DNA of 64,000 nucleotides from positions 123,443 to 187,442 of the forward strand of contig JAIEMQ010000007.1 in NCBI GenBank assembly GCA_019752015.1. Reading direction: 5' to 3'. Below, one piece after another: positions 31,695 through 39,720 of the stretch. Position 1 is the stretch's first letter. Every line of letters begins with the position of its first letter. The notes beneath the pieces were generated by a model. The model did no database searches. It worked only from the letters and a program-made list of their open reading frames with translations, and was not told the origin of the DNA. This stretch comes from Cyanobacteriota bacterium (lineage in GTDB: Bacteria > Acidobacteriota > Vicinamibacteria > Vicinamibacterales > UBA2999). A program made the translations under genes and the position numbers.

Positions 31695-32888
31695 TCATCG
31701 CTTGTAAACCTTCCCATTCCTCATGACGAAACGAACGCGTTGCAGCGCAGTAATGTCTTGCAGGGGATCGCCTTCGATTGCGACCAGATCCGCGTTGAGC
31801 CCGGCCGCGATCGCGCCGATCTCCTTGCCGAGTCCCATCGATTCAGCGGCGAGCGACGTCATGCCGACAATCGCGTCCATCGGCTTCTGCCCGGTCTTGA
31901 CGCGCTCGATCGGCTCGCGCGCGTTCTGGCCGTGCGCGCCGGCGACGGCATCGGTGCCCATCACGATCTTGAGGCCCGGCGTCTTGAGCGCCGTCGTGAA
32001 CATGGGACCACGCAGGCCGAGCGCCTTCTCCATTGTTGCGAAGCCCTCCTCGGTGTAGTTGCCGATCCCGAGGAAGCGCGCCTTGTTCTCGAGATAGTTC
32101 TGCGTGACGAGGCCGATGTTGGGATCGAAATACACGCCGCCGTCGGCAAGCGCCTGCAACGCCTCGGCGTTGGCCAGACCACCGTGCTCGACCACCGTGC
32201 ATTTCGCGCGCGCCGATCGCAGCATGGATTCGGGGCTGTGCGCATGCACCATGCTGCGCAATCCCTGCGCGCGCGCTTCACCGCACGCGGCGTCCACCTG
32301 TTCCTGCGATAGCGTCGGCACGCCGCCGTCGCGAATGCTCGCCGACGCGAAGATCTTGATCAGGTCGGCGCCTTCGCCCTTGAGCCGGCGGATGTTCTCG
32401 CGGATCTGATCCGGCGTCCACTTCGCATTCGAGATCTGGCCGAGCGACGACAGGATGCGCGGCCCCGGCAGCACGCCGCGGTTGATCGCATCGCGCAGCG
32501 GCTTGTCCGACATCGCGCCCACGCTCTGCACGGTCGTGAAGCCCGCCATCAGCGTCACGAACGCGTTCTCGGCGCCGTAAAGCGCGGCCTGCTCGGCGGG
32601 CTCCGGGCCGGAGTGATAGCGGCCCTTGTCGTCGAAGTGCCAGCCGATGTGCACGTGCGTGTCGATGAAGCCGGGCAGCAGCGTGAGGTTGCCGAGGTCG
32701 ATCGCCGGCGTGCCGCTCGCGTTGCCGACGCTCGCGATCTTGCCGTTCACGACCGACACCGTCGCGTTTTGCGTGACACCGCCGCGGCCATCGATGACGC
32801 GCGCGGCGCGAATCGTGGTCGCGACGCCGCTTTGTTGGGCGCTCAGGCTAGCGGCCGCGAGAACGACAACGATTAGGATGCGCTTCAT
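31695..32888 (-). CDS. Exported metal-dependent amidohydrolase (paralogue B)
   Basis: 397 residues, signal peptide MKRILIVVVLAAASLSAQ. Metal ligands: IDTHVHIG, Lys in DLIKIFASAS, His in MVHAHSP, His in VVEHGGL and Asp in VMGTDAVAG. It belongs to the imidazolonepropionase/Xaa-Pro dipeptidase-like branch (LPGFIDTHVHI, then GFTTVQSVG). It is the middle gene of a three-gene operon, linked by 4-base ATGA overlaps to the M1 aminopeptidase gene upstream and to paralogue A downstream. The tight coupling suggests sequential action on peptides outside the cytoplasm. Confidence 0.88.
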   Translation of the reverse strand: MKRILIVVVLAAASLSAQQSGVATTIRAARVIDGRGGVTQNATVSVVNGKIASVGNASGTPAIDLGNLTLLPGFIDTHVHIGWHFDDKGRYHSGPEPAEQAALYGAENAFVTLMAGFTTVQSVGAMSDKPLRDAINRGVLPGPRILSSLGQISNAKWTPDQIRENIRRLKGEGADLIKIFASASIRDGGVPTLSQEQVDAACGEARAQGLRSMVHAHSPESMLRSARAKCTVVEHGGLANAEALQALADGGVYFDPNIGLVTQNYLENKARFLGIGNYTEEGFATMEKALGLRGPMFTTALKTPGLKIVMGTDAVAGAHGQNAREPIERVKTGQKPMDAIVGMTSLAAESMGLGKEIGAIAAGLNADLVAIEGDPLQDITALQRVRFVMRNGKVYKR

Positions 32889-35452
32889 TTCTTCACCACC
32901 TCCGCCGCCCGATACAGTTCATCCGCCGACTGCAGCGTGATATTACGCAAGCGCTCCGGATAATTCGCGGGCAGATTCTTCAGGAACGCGCGAACGATCT
33001 CGGCGGCTTCTTTCGTCTGGTGGCCGCCGAGCGTCGAGTCGAGCCAGCGTTTCGGGAAGAAAATGTCGCCGGTCTTCTGGATCTCCCAGAGCATCTCGAG
33101 ACTCGGCTGCACATATTTCTTCGACGCCTCGGCGCGCAGCGGGTGATGCAGGTAGCTCAACCCCTCGAGGACCCACGGCTCGCGGCGGCGATTGTTGACG
33201 TCGCGAAGCGACAGGAACCACTTCTCCCGCTCGGCCGGATCAGCGGAGAGTGACGGCATCACGAACTGAAAGCGGCCGCGGCGATCGGGATTCTCGATGC
33301 GCGACAACTGCGTCTTCAGGATCTCGCTCCAGCCGTCGACCTGCCTGACCGCGAGCTCCAGCGCGAGCGAGGTGTAGTCGGCCTCGGCGAGCGGCAGGCC
33401 GTTGACGTTTTCCTTCTTCTCCCACACCTGCCGCAGCCAGTTCACGGTGGCGGGTGTCAGCGCGTTGTTGCGTAACGCGCCGAACCACGATGCCTTCTGG
33501 CTCGGCGTGCCAGCCTGCGCCAGTCCTTCACGCAACAGCGATTCGAACCGCGCCGCCCGCGTCATGCGCTGTGGCTGACCGAGGAAGCGCCACCACGTGT
33601 TGGAGGCATAACCGAGCACCCGCGAGGTCAGTTGCTCGTCGGTTTCGCGAGGCAGCGATCGGAACGTCAGATCGAGGAAGGCATCCGGCTTCACTTCTCC
33701 GTCGAGCAGCGCATCCCACAACGCGACCCACGCGCTGCCGCGCGTCAGCGGATCGGCAATATCCGGCAGGTTCGCCATCAGGTAGGCCAGCGTGGTCTTG
33801 TCGAGCGCAAAGTCGCCGTAGCCCCAGCCCTTGCCGTTCGGCAGCACGTAACGCGGCGCCGGCCATCCGGCCGCTTCCTTCACTTCGACTTCGCGGCCGG
33901 TCATCTCGACGTTGACGATCTTTTCAGGCGCGTGGCCGCCAATCGCCACTCGCAGCTGTTGCGGCCAGATCAGGTTGCGGTTCCAGGTGTCCTTCTGCCT
34001 GAACGCGAGCCGCGTGATTGTGCCGTTCTTCGTCTCGAGGATCGTCTCGATCGACGGGCGGCCCGGCATGTCCACCCAGCTGCGGCTCCACTGCTGCAGA
34101 TCGAGCGGCGTCCGGCGATCGAGCACGTCGATCAGATCCGGCCACGTCGCGTTCGCGAACGCGTGGGCCTTCAGGTATTCGCGGAGACCGTCGCGGAAGT
34201 TGTCCTCGCCGAGCAGCGCCTCGAGATGACGCATGACGATCGGCGCCTTCTGATAAATGATCGCGCCGTACATGCTGCCGGCTTCGTTGAGGTTGTCGAG
34301 GACCTGGCGGATTGGATTGGCGCCAGGCGTGCGATCGACCTCGTAGGCCGACGGATAGTTCGACAGCAGGAACCGCAGATCGTGGTTCACGTTCGGAAAC
34401 GAGGGATTGACGATCTTCGCCGCCATGAAATTGGCGAACACTTCCTTCATCCACACATCGTTGAACCATCGCATGGTCACGAGATCGCCGAACCACATGT
34501 GCGCGGTCTCGTGCGAAATCACCGACGCGCGCCCGAGCAGCTGGTTCTGCGTGGCCGATTCGTCCAGCATCAAACCCGAAGCGTTGTAGAGGATCTTGCC
34601 GGCGTGCTCCATGCCGCCGAACTGAAACGCCGGGACCGCAACGAAGTCGAACTTGCCGAACGCATACGGAATGGATGTGTAGCGCTCGAGAAATTCGAGC
34701 GCACGCGCGTGCAGATCGAAGATCGCATCGCGATTGCGCGCGACCTTGGCGGCGTCGGTCTCGCGATGAAACATCCGGAACGTGCGGCCGTTGCGCTCCG
34801 CCGTCTCGACCTTGAAATCGCCGGCGATGAACGCGACCAGATAGGTCGGCAACGGCTGCGTCTCCATAAACTTCACAGTGGTGCGATCGCCAGTCGTGGT
34901 GCGCGACGTCTCCGCTCCGTTGGCCGCCGATTGCCACTTCGCTGGATGCTCGAGCGTCACGGTCCAGCGGCCCTTCAGGTCGGGCTGATCGAACACGGGA
35001 AAGGCGAGCCGCGCGCGCGCCGGCACGAACAGCGTGTAGAGGAAATCGTTGTTGCGATTGAGCGACGCATCGCCCGCGTTAAACGCGATGCGGATACTGT
35101 TCGCACCTGCCGCGAGCGCTGCGGCCGGGATGACAATGTGGCCGTTGACGTAATTGATTGGGACCGGCTTGCCGTTGGCGTCCACCGACCTTATGTGGTC
35201 GCGGCTCGTCTCAAAATCCAGCACCAGCGGCGCCGACGCATCCTTTAAGTCGAACCGGATGGTCGTCGAGCCCGTCAACGGACTGGCAAGCGTGTCAGGG
35301 ATCGACAGCGACAGGTCGTATCGCAGATTGCTGACGGCAGCCGCGCGGCGCGTGGCGACCTCGAGCGGGACGCCCGCTTCGGGCGTCATGGTCTGCGCCG
35401 ACGCGGCGGCGGCGAAAAAGGCGAGGCCGATGGCGACCGGAAGTACGCGCAT
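32885..35452 (-). CDS. Exported M1-family zinc aminopeptidase
   Basis: About 855 residues from MRVLPVAIGLAFFAAAASAQ, a signal peptide; the ORF adds four residues upstream. The gluzincin zinc site is ISHETAHMWFGD with the third ligand in WMKEVFANF, at the standard 18-residue spacing. The exopeptidase motif reads GGMEHAG where most M1 enzymes have GAMEN, so the Glu that binds the substrate N-terminus is kept but the next residue is His. An N-terminal beta-saddle and a C-terminal helical domain are present. It leads an operon with two amidohydrolases, consistent with peptide scavenging. Confidence 0.9.
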   Translation of the reverse strand: MRVLPVAIGLAFFAAAASAQTMTPEAGVPLEVATRRAAAVSNLRYDLSLSIPDTLASPLTGSTTIRFDLKDASAPLVLDFETSRDHIRSVDANGKPVPINYVNGHIVIPAAALAAGANSIRIAFNAGDASLNRNNDFLYTLFVPARARLAFPVFDQPDLKGRWTVTLEHPAKWQSAANGAETSRTTTGDRTTVKFMETQPLPTYLVAFIAGDFKVETAERNGRTFRMFHRETDAAKVARNRDAIFDLHARALEFLERYTSIPYAFGKFDFVAVPAFQFGGMEHAGKILYNASGLMLDESATQNQLLGRASVISHETAHMWFGDLVTMRWFNDVWMKEVFANFMAAKIVNPSFPNVNHDLRFLLSNYPSAYEVDRTPGANPIRQVLDNLNEAGSMYGAIIYQKAPIVMRHLEALLGEDNFRDGLREYLKAHAFANATWPDLIDVLDRRTPLDLQQWSRSWVDMPGRPSIETILETKNGTITRLAFRQKDTWNRNLIWPQQLRVAIGGHAPEKIVNVEMTGREVEVKEAAGWPAPRYVLPNGKGWGYGDFALDKTTLAYLMANLPDIADPLTRGSAWVALWDALLDGEVKPDAFLDLTFRSLPRETDEQLTSRVLGYASNTWWRFLGQPQRMTRAARFESLLREGLAQAGTPSQKASWFGALRNNALTPATVNWLRQVWEKKENVNGLPLAEADYTSLALELAVRQVDGWSEILKTQLSRIENPDRRGRFQFVMPSLSADPAEREKWFLSLRDVNNRRREPWVLEGLSYLHHPLRAEASKKYVQPSLEMLWEIQKTGDIFFPKRWLDSTLGGHQTKEAAEIVRAFLKNLPANYPERLRNITLQSADELYRAAEVVKK

Positions 35453-35482
35453 AATGGCGACCATTCTAGTGGAGGAGGAACG

Positions 35483-36103
35483 ATGATGAATCGACGCGAC
35501 ATGCTGGCCACGGGCCTGCTGGGTTCAATGGCACCCGCCGACGGCGGCGCCGAGACGCAAGACCAGAGCGACGTTATTCTCCGGGACGGCCTCGGCAAGC
35601 TCGATACCAGCATCGACGAATTCAAGTCGACGGTGGATTCGGGATTGCGCGGCAACTCGATGAATTCGGGCGGCGTGGCACTGGTCAAGAACGAGCTGAT
35701 GCGCTACCTGAAGCAGAGCGGCAAGTTTCCGGAATATATCGACATCGGCACCAGCATCTTCTTCGACGTCTACGACTGGCACGTGCGGATGCAGCAGCAG
35801 ATCCAGATCTCCCGCATGGCGGATCAGCGCATGTCGATCCAGTTCATGTTCACGCAGCTGGTCCTGCGCTGGGAAAACGCCGAGACCTACGTGTCGCAGG
35901 CGTACGATCGCATCCAGCGGCCGAGGCGCGCGAGGCCTTCGTCGATCTGCGGCGTGTCCTTGACGAGCGGGCCGAACGAAATGCGCACGCCGTTCTTGAG
36001 CGACTCGCCGAAGCCGGCGCCGGGCACGACCAGCACGCCGGTCGCCTTCAGCGCCTTCGGCACGAACTCGTCGGCGTTGGTGCCAATGTCGACGACGGTG
36101 TAA
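35483..36103 (+). CDS. Tat-signal hypothetical protein running into its convergent neighbour
   Basis: 206 residues, start supported by a strong GGAGGAGG ribosome site 5 bases upstream. The N-terminus (MMNRRDMLATGLLG) looks like a twin-arginine signal. The next roughly 110 residues look like a genuine helical domain (KLDTSIDEFKSTV, ELMRYLKQSGKFPEYIDIG, MADQRMSIQFMF, LRWENAETYVSQAYD). From about residue 140 the composition turns to Pro/Ser/Arg/Thr typical of antisense translation, because the frame lies opposite the 3' end of the aminotransferase gene (217 bases shared). The native stop may have been lost. No function assigned. Confidence 0.55.
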   Translation: MMNRRDMLATGLLGSMAPADGGAETQDQSDVILRDGLGKLDTSIDEFKSTVDSGLRGNSMNSGGVALVKNELMRYLKQSGKFPEYIDIGTSIFFDVYDWHVRMQQQIQISRMADQRMSIQFMFTQLVLRWENAETYVSQAYDRIQRPRRARPSSICGVSLTSGPNEMRTPFLSDSPKPAPGTTSTPVAFSAFGTNSSALVPMSTTV

Positions 36104-37170
36104 AGGCCGCCGAACGGTTTCAGCCGCGGCCGCTGCAAGTGCGTGTCGACCGCTTTGAGCGTGACGTCCGCCGCGTTCTTGTAAAGCGCATTCGCGTTCG
36201 CCACGTATTTCCTCAGCGATCCGTCCGCGATCGCGCCCTTCAGGTATTTCGCCATCGTCATCTGCGACAACGTGTCGGGGCAGAGAATACTGCACTGCTG
36301 CACACGCTCGATCGCTTCGACCACTGACGGATGCGCTTCGATCCAGCCGAGACGCCGTCCGAGGCCGCGCGCCCACTTTGAATTCGAATGAATGCCGACG
36401 ATGTTCGGATGGTCGGCGGGCGACCATGCGTAGTACGCCGGCGGCGCCTGGAAGTACTGCGCCTTGTATGCGAAATCGATCGCGAGCCACGCGCCGGCTT
36501 CCGACGTCTTCGCCAGCATCACATCGGCGAGCGCCTGCGGTACGACCTGGCTCGTTGGGTTGTCCGGCGCGCCGAACAACACCATGCGCGGACGATGCTG
36601 ATCGAACAGGCGCGAGAATTCTTTGGCAATGCCGGCCGGATCCGTTTCAGGGAGGTACGACCACGTTGCCGGATCGAGCACGCGCAGCCGCACGATCTTC
36701 ACTCCGGGAACCGAGAAGGCGAGCTGCCCTTCGTAGTTCGCGTAGGTCGGGTCGAGCAGCATAACGGTGTCGCCGGGATCGAGCAGCGTGCGGAAGAGAT
36801 CGTGCGTCAGCTGCGTGCTGCCCATGCCGATGGCAATGTGCCCGGCGCCGAGCCGCGGCACGCCAAAGAGGTGCTCCTCGAATCGCGCGATCTGCTCGCG
36901 GCACTCCATATCGCCGAGCGTCGCGGTGTAGCCGCCGCTCTTGTGGAAGAGGTCCGCGTCCTTCACGACCGATTCGTAGGCCTGCCGAAACTCATCCGGC
37001 GCGGAGTGGTTGACCCAACCGCCGCCAAACGAGATCACGTTCGCGGGATCGAGGCCCATCGCCAGGATGTTCTGGCGCTCCGCCATCTTCATGATCTGCC
37101 GGATCGGCGAAGGGCGGTTGATCTGATCGCGTACGAGCGAAGAAAGAGCCGGATTGGTCGCGGTTTTCAT
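35887..37170 (-). CDS. Class I/II PLP-dependent aminotransferase
   Basis: About 427 residues from MKTATNPALSSLV; the ORF extension lies in the repeat upstream. Fold-type I features: FGGGWVNHSAPDEF at the N-terminus, GSTQLTHDLFRTLLDPGDTVMLLDPTY, the PLP-binding Asn/Asp region (FGAPDNPTSQ, AIDFAYKAQY) and the Schiff-base lysine in HSNSKWARGLGRRLGW. It most resembles 2-aminoadipate/MocR-free aminotransferases that act on aromatic or branched substrates. It is monocistronic and divergent from the permease pair, with a repeat element in the 102-base gap. Confidence 0.87.
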   Translation of the reverse strand: MKTATNPALSSLVRDQINRPSPIRQIMKMAERQNILAMGLDPANVISFGGGWVNHSAPDEFRQAYESVVKDADLFHKSGGYTATLGDMECREQIARFEEHLFGVPRLGAGHIAIGMGSTQLTHDLFRTLLDPGDTVMLLDPTYANYEGQLAFSVPGVKIVRLRVLDPATWSYLPETDPAGIAKEFSRLFDQHRPRMVLFGAPDNPTSQVVPQALADVMLAKTSEAGAWLAIDFAYKAQYFQAPPAYYAWSPADHPNIVGIHSNSKWARGLGRRLGWIEAHPSVVEAIERVQQCSILCPDTLSQMTMAKYLKGAIADGSLRKYVANANALYKNAADVTLKAVDTHLQRPRLKPFGGLYTVVDIGTNADEFVPKALKATGVLVVPGAGFGESLKNGVRISFGPLVKDTPQIDEGLARLGRWMRSYACDT

Positions 37171-37183
37171 GGATCGCTCGAAT

Positions 37184-37263
37184 TGTAACGGGGACTGACC
37201 CCTTAACACGCAGTTTTGACGCACTGGCTGCGTACTGCCAACCCTGGAGGTACGCAGACCGTC
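37184..37263. repeat. TGTAAC-type repeat, left half plus inner hairpin
   Basis: TGTAACGGGGACTGACCCCTTAACAC matches the left end of the 102-bp element at 25689. It is followed by an imperfect hairpin (TTTTGACGCACTGGCTGCGTAC pairing with GTACGCAGACCGTCAAA). The right outer arm is absent. It occupies most of the gap between the divergent aminotransferase and permease genes. Confidence 0.65.
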
Positions 37264-37272
37264 AAACATTCC

Positions 37273-39720
37273 ATGTTTGACACCCTTCGGCAGGACATTA
37301 CCCACGCCATTCGCGGCCTGATCAAGAGCCCGGACTTCGCGGCCGCATCACTCATCACGCTGGCGTTGGGCATCGGCGCCACCTCAGCCATCTTCAGTGT
37401 CGTCAAGGCCGTGCTGATGACGCCGCTGGCGTACTCGCAGCCCGAGCGCACCGTGCAGCTCTTCACCCGATGGACCGCGTTCGAGAAGACGTGGCTGGCG
37501 GATCAGGAGGTCGTGGATTTTCGCCGCGAGTCCAAAACGATGACGGCGATCGGCGCGTGGAGTCCCGGCCAGCAGAACCTGACCGGTGACGGCGAGCCGG
37601 TGCGCATTGGCGTCGGCTCCGTTACCGCGAACCTGTTCGATGTGCTGGGCGCCCGGCCGCTGCTCGGCCGCGGTTTCACGGTTGAAGAAGATGTGCCGAA
37701 TGGCCCGCAGGTCGCGGTGCTCGGCTATCCGCTCTGGCAATCGCGATACGGCGGCGATGCCAAGGTGATCGGCAAGACGTTGTTGATCAACGACGTGCCC
37801 GTGCAGGTGATCGGCGTGATGCCCGAAGGCTTCCGCTTGCCGACGGATTTCTCGGACGATGCGGCCGAGCCGACGCAGTTGTGGCGGCCGCTCGGATGGG
37901 ACATGACGCAGCTCAGTCGCAGTCACGGTTACTACGGTGTTGCGTCGCTCGCGCCGGGGCAGACCGCGGCGACGGCCACCGAGGAAATGCGCGCCATCAC
38001 CAGGCGCTGGAGCGAGCACGGCTTCTATCCGGCGGCGATGCAGTTCACGGCATTCGCGGTGCCGCTCGAAGATGAAATTCGCGGCGGCATCAAGCCCGCG
38101 ATGTATCTGTTGATCGGCGCGGTCGGCTTCCTGCTGCTGATCGCGTGCGCGAACGTGGCGAACCTGTTGCTGGTTCGCGGCGACGCGCGATTGAGGGAAA
38201 TGGCGGTCCGCACCGCGATCGGCGCCGCGCCGGATCGCCTCGTTCGCCAGTTGCTCACCGAGAGCATTGTGCTGGCGCTGAGCGGAGCGGTGCTTGGCCT
38301 CGCGTTCGCCTCGATCGGCCTTCGCGTGTTGATGGCGATCGATCCCACCAGCCTGCCGCCGCTGGCTCCGGTGCGTCTCGATTGGACGGTGGTCTCGTTC
38401 ACGCTCGCGCTCGGCGTGCCGACGACGATCGTGTTCGGACTCGCGCCCGCGCTTCGCACGCTGCGCCTGAATCTCGTCGAGTCGCTGCGCGAAGGCGGCC
38501 AAGCCACGGTCGGCGGCCATCGTCAGCGGCTGCGCAGCCTGCTCGTGGTGGCCGAAGTGACGCTCGCGGTCGTGCTCGTCATCGGTGCGGCGCTGATGGT
38601 CAAGAGCCTGGCGGCGCTCGGCCGCATCGATCTCGGATTCAAGGTCGATCACGTGCTGACCATGCGCGTGTCGGTGCCGACCGCTCGATACGACACTCCG
38701 GAAAAGGTCGTGAATTTCTATCGCGATCTGAACGAGAAGGTGCGCGCACTTCCCGGTGTGCAGTCGGCGGGATTCGTGCGCGTGCTGCCGCTGGCGACCA
38801 CGATTGGTGACTTCGGTCTCGACGTCGAAGGATTCGAAGAGTCGCCGGGCCGCAATGCGAAAGGCGACTGGCAGGTCGCGACCGACGGATCGTTCGAGGC
38901 CATGAGCTCGCGATTGCTGCGCGGCCGCTGGTTCGCGCCGACCGACACCACGGGCTCGCAGCCGGTTGCGGTCATCAACGAGACAATGGCGCGCACCTAC
39001 TGGAAGAATCCAGAGGAGGCGGTTGGCGGCCGCATCCGCGTTGGCTCGATGAAAAATCCGTGGGCCACTGTTGTCGGCATGGTCGCCGATGAGCGGCACA
39101 ACGGTGTGACCGGCATCGTCAAAGAAAAGTTCTACATTCCGCACAGCCAATGGCACATCGCCACCGGCGGCATCTTGACGCGCGGCGGCTTCCTCGTCGT
39201 GCGCACGACCGGCGATCCGATGAGCGTTGCCGGATCGGTACGCTCGCAGATCCGGGCGCTCGATCCGAACATTCCCGTCGCCAACATTCGTCCCATGACT
39301 GAAGTCGTATCGACGTCGCTCGCAACGCCGCGGCTGACGGGCTTCCTGATGGGCACATTTGCCGCGATCGCGCTGACGCTCGCCGCGGTCGGCATCTACG
39401 GCGTGCTGTCGTACCTCGTGGCGCGGCGTAGGCACGAGATTGGCATCCGCCTCGCGGTTGGCGCCGATCGCATGCAGGTGCTGACGATGGTGTTGAAGCA
39501 GGGATTCGCGCTCGCGGGCATCGGCATCGTGGCCGGGCTGGCGGCGGCGCTGGCGTTGACCCGTCTGATGCTATCGTTGCTGTATCAGGTGCGGCCGAGC
39601 GACCCGGAAACGTTTATCCTCGTGTCGCTGGCGCTCGTGGGCGTCGCGATCCTGGCGAGCGCGATCCCCGCGTATCGCGCCACCAGGGTGAGTCCGCTGA
39701 TCGCCCTGAGGACCGAATAA
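37273..39720 (+). CDS. ADOP-type ABC permease (MacB/FtsX duplication), first of a pair
   Basis: About 815 residues from MFDTLRQDITHAIRGL, a start typical of this subfamily; the ORF adds 19 residues from the repeat region. It carries two MacB-core plus FtsX units. The first unit begins FAAASLITLALGIGATSAIFSVVKAVL, with FtsX near CANVANLLLVRGDARLREMAVRTAIGA. The second ends with GIYGVLSYLVARRRHEIGIRLAVGADR. It lacks the helical N-terminal module of the PadR-linked copy and has no ATPase partner. The next permease gene starts at the very next base. Confidence 0.9.
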   Translation: MFDTLRQDITHAIRGLIKSPDFAAASLITLALGIGATSAIFSVVKAVLMTPLAYSQPERTVQLFTRWTAFEKTWLADQEVVDFRRESKTMTAIGAWSPGQQNLTGDGEPVRIGVGSVTANLFDVLGARPLLGRGFTVEEDVPNGPQVAVLGYPLWQSRYGGDAKVIGKTLLINDVPVQVIGVMPEGFRLPTDFSDDAAEPTQLWRPLGWDMTQLSRSHGYYGVASLAPGQTAATATEEMRAITRRWSEHGFYPAAMQFTAFAVPLEDEIRGGIKPAMYLLIGAVGFLLLIACANVANLLLVRGDARLREMAVRTAIGAAPDRLVRQLLTESIVLALSGAVLGLAFASIGLRVLMAIDPTSLPPLAPVRLDWTVVSFTLALGVPTTIVFGLAPALRTLRLNLVESLREGGQATVGGHRQRLRSLLVVAEVTLAVVLVIGAALMVKSLAALGRIDLGFKVDHVLTMRVSVPTARYDTPEKVVNFYRDLNEKVRALPGVQSAGFVRVLPLATTIGDFGLDVEGFEESPGRNAKGDWQVATDGSFEAMSSRLLRGRWFAPTDTTGSQPVAVINETMARTYWKNPEEAVGGRIRVGSMKNPWATVVGMVADERHNGVTGIVKEKFYIPHSQWHIATGGILTRGGFLVVRTTGDPMSVAGSVRSQIRALDPNIPVANIRPMTEVVSTSLATPRLTGFLMGTFAAIALTLAAVGIYGVLSYLVARRRHEIGIRLAVGADRMQVLTMVLKQGFALAGIGIVAGLAAALALTRLMLSLLYQVRPSDPETFILVSLALVGVAILASAIPAYRATRVSPLIALRTE

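Noticed and set aside
37384-39435. 683-residue minus-strand ORF opposite the first tandem permease
   Set aside because: Arg/His/Gln-rich antisense translation without domains; the permease on the plus strand is unambiguous.
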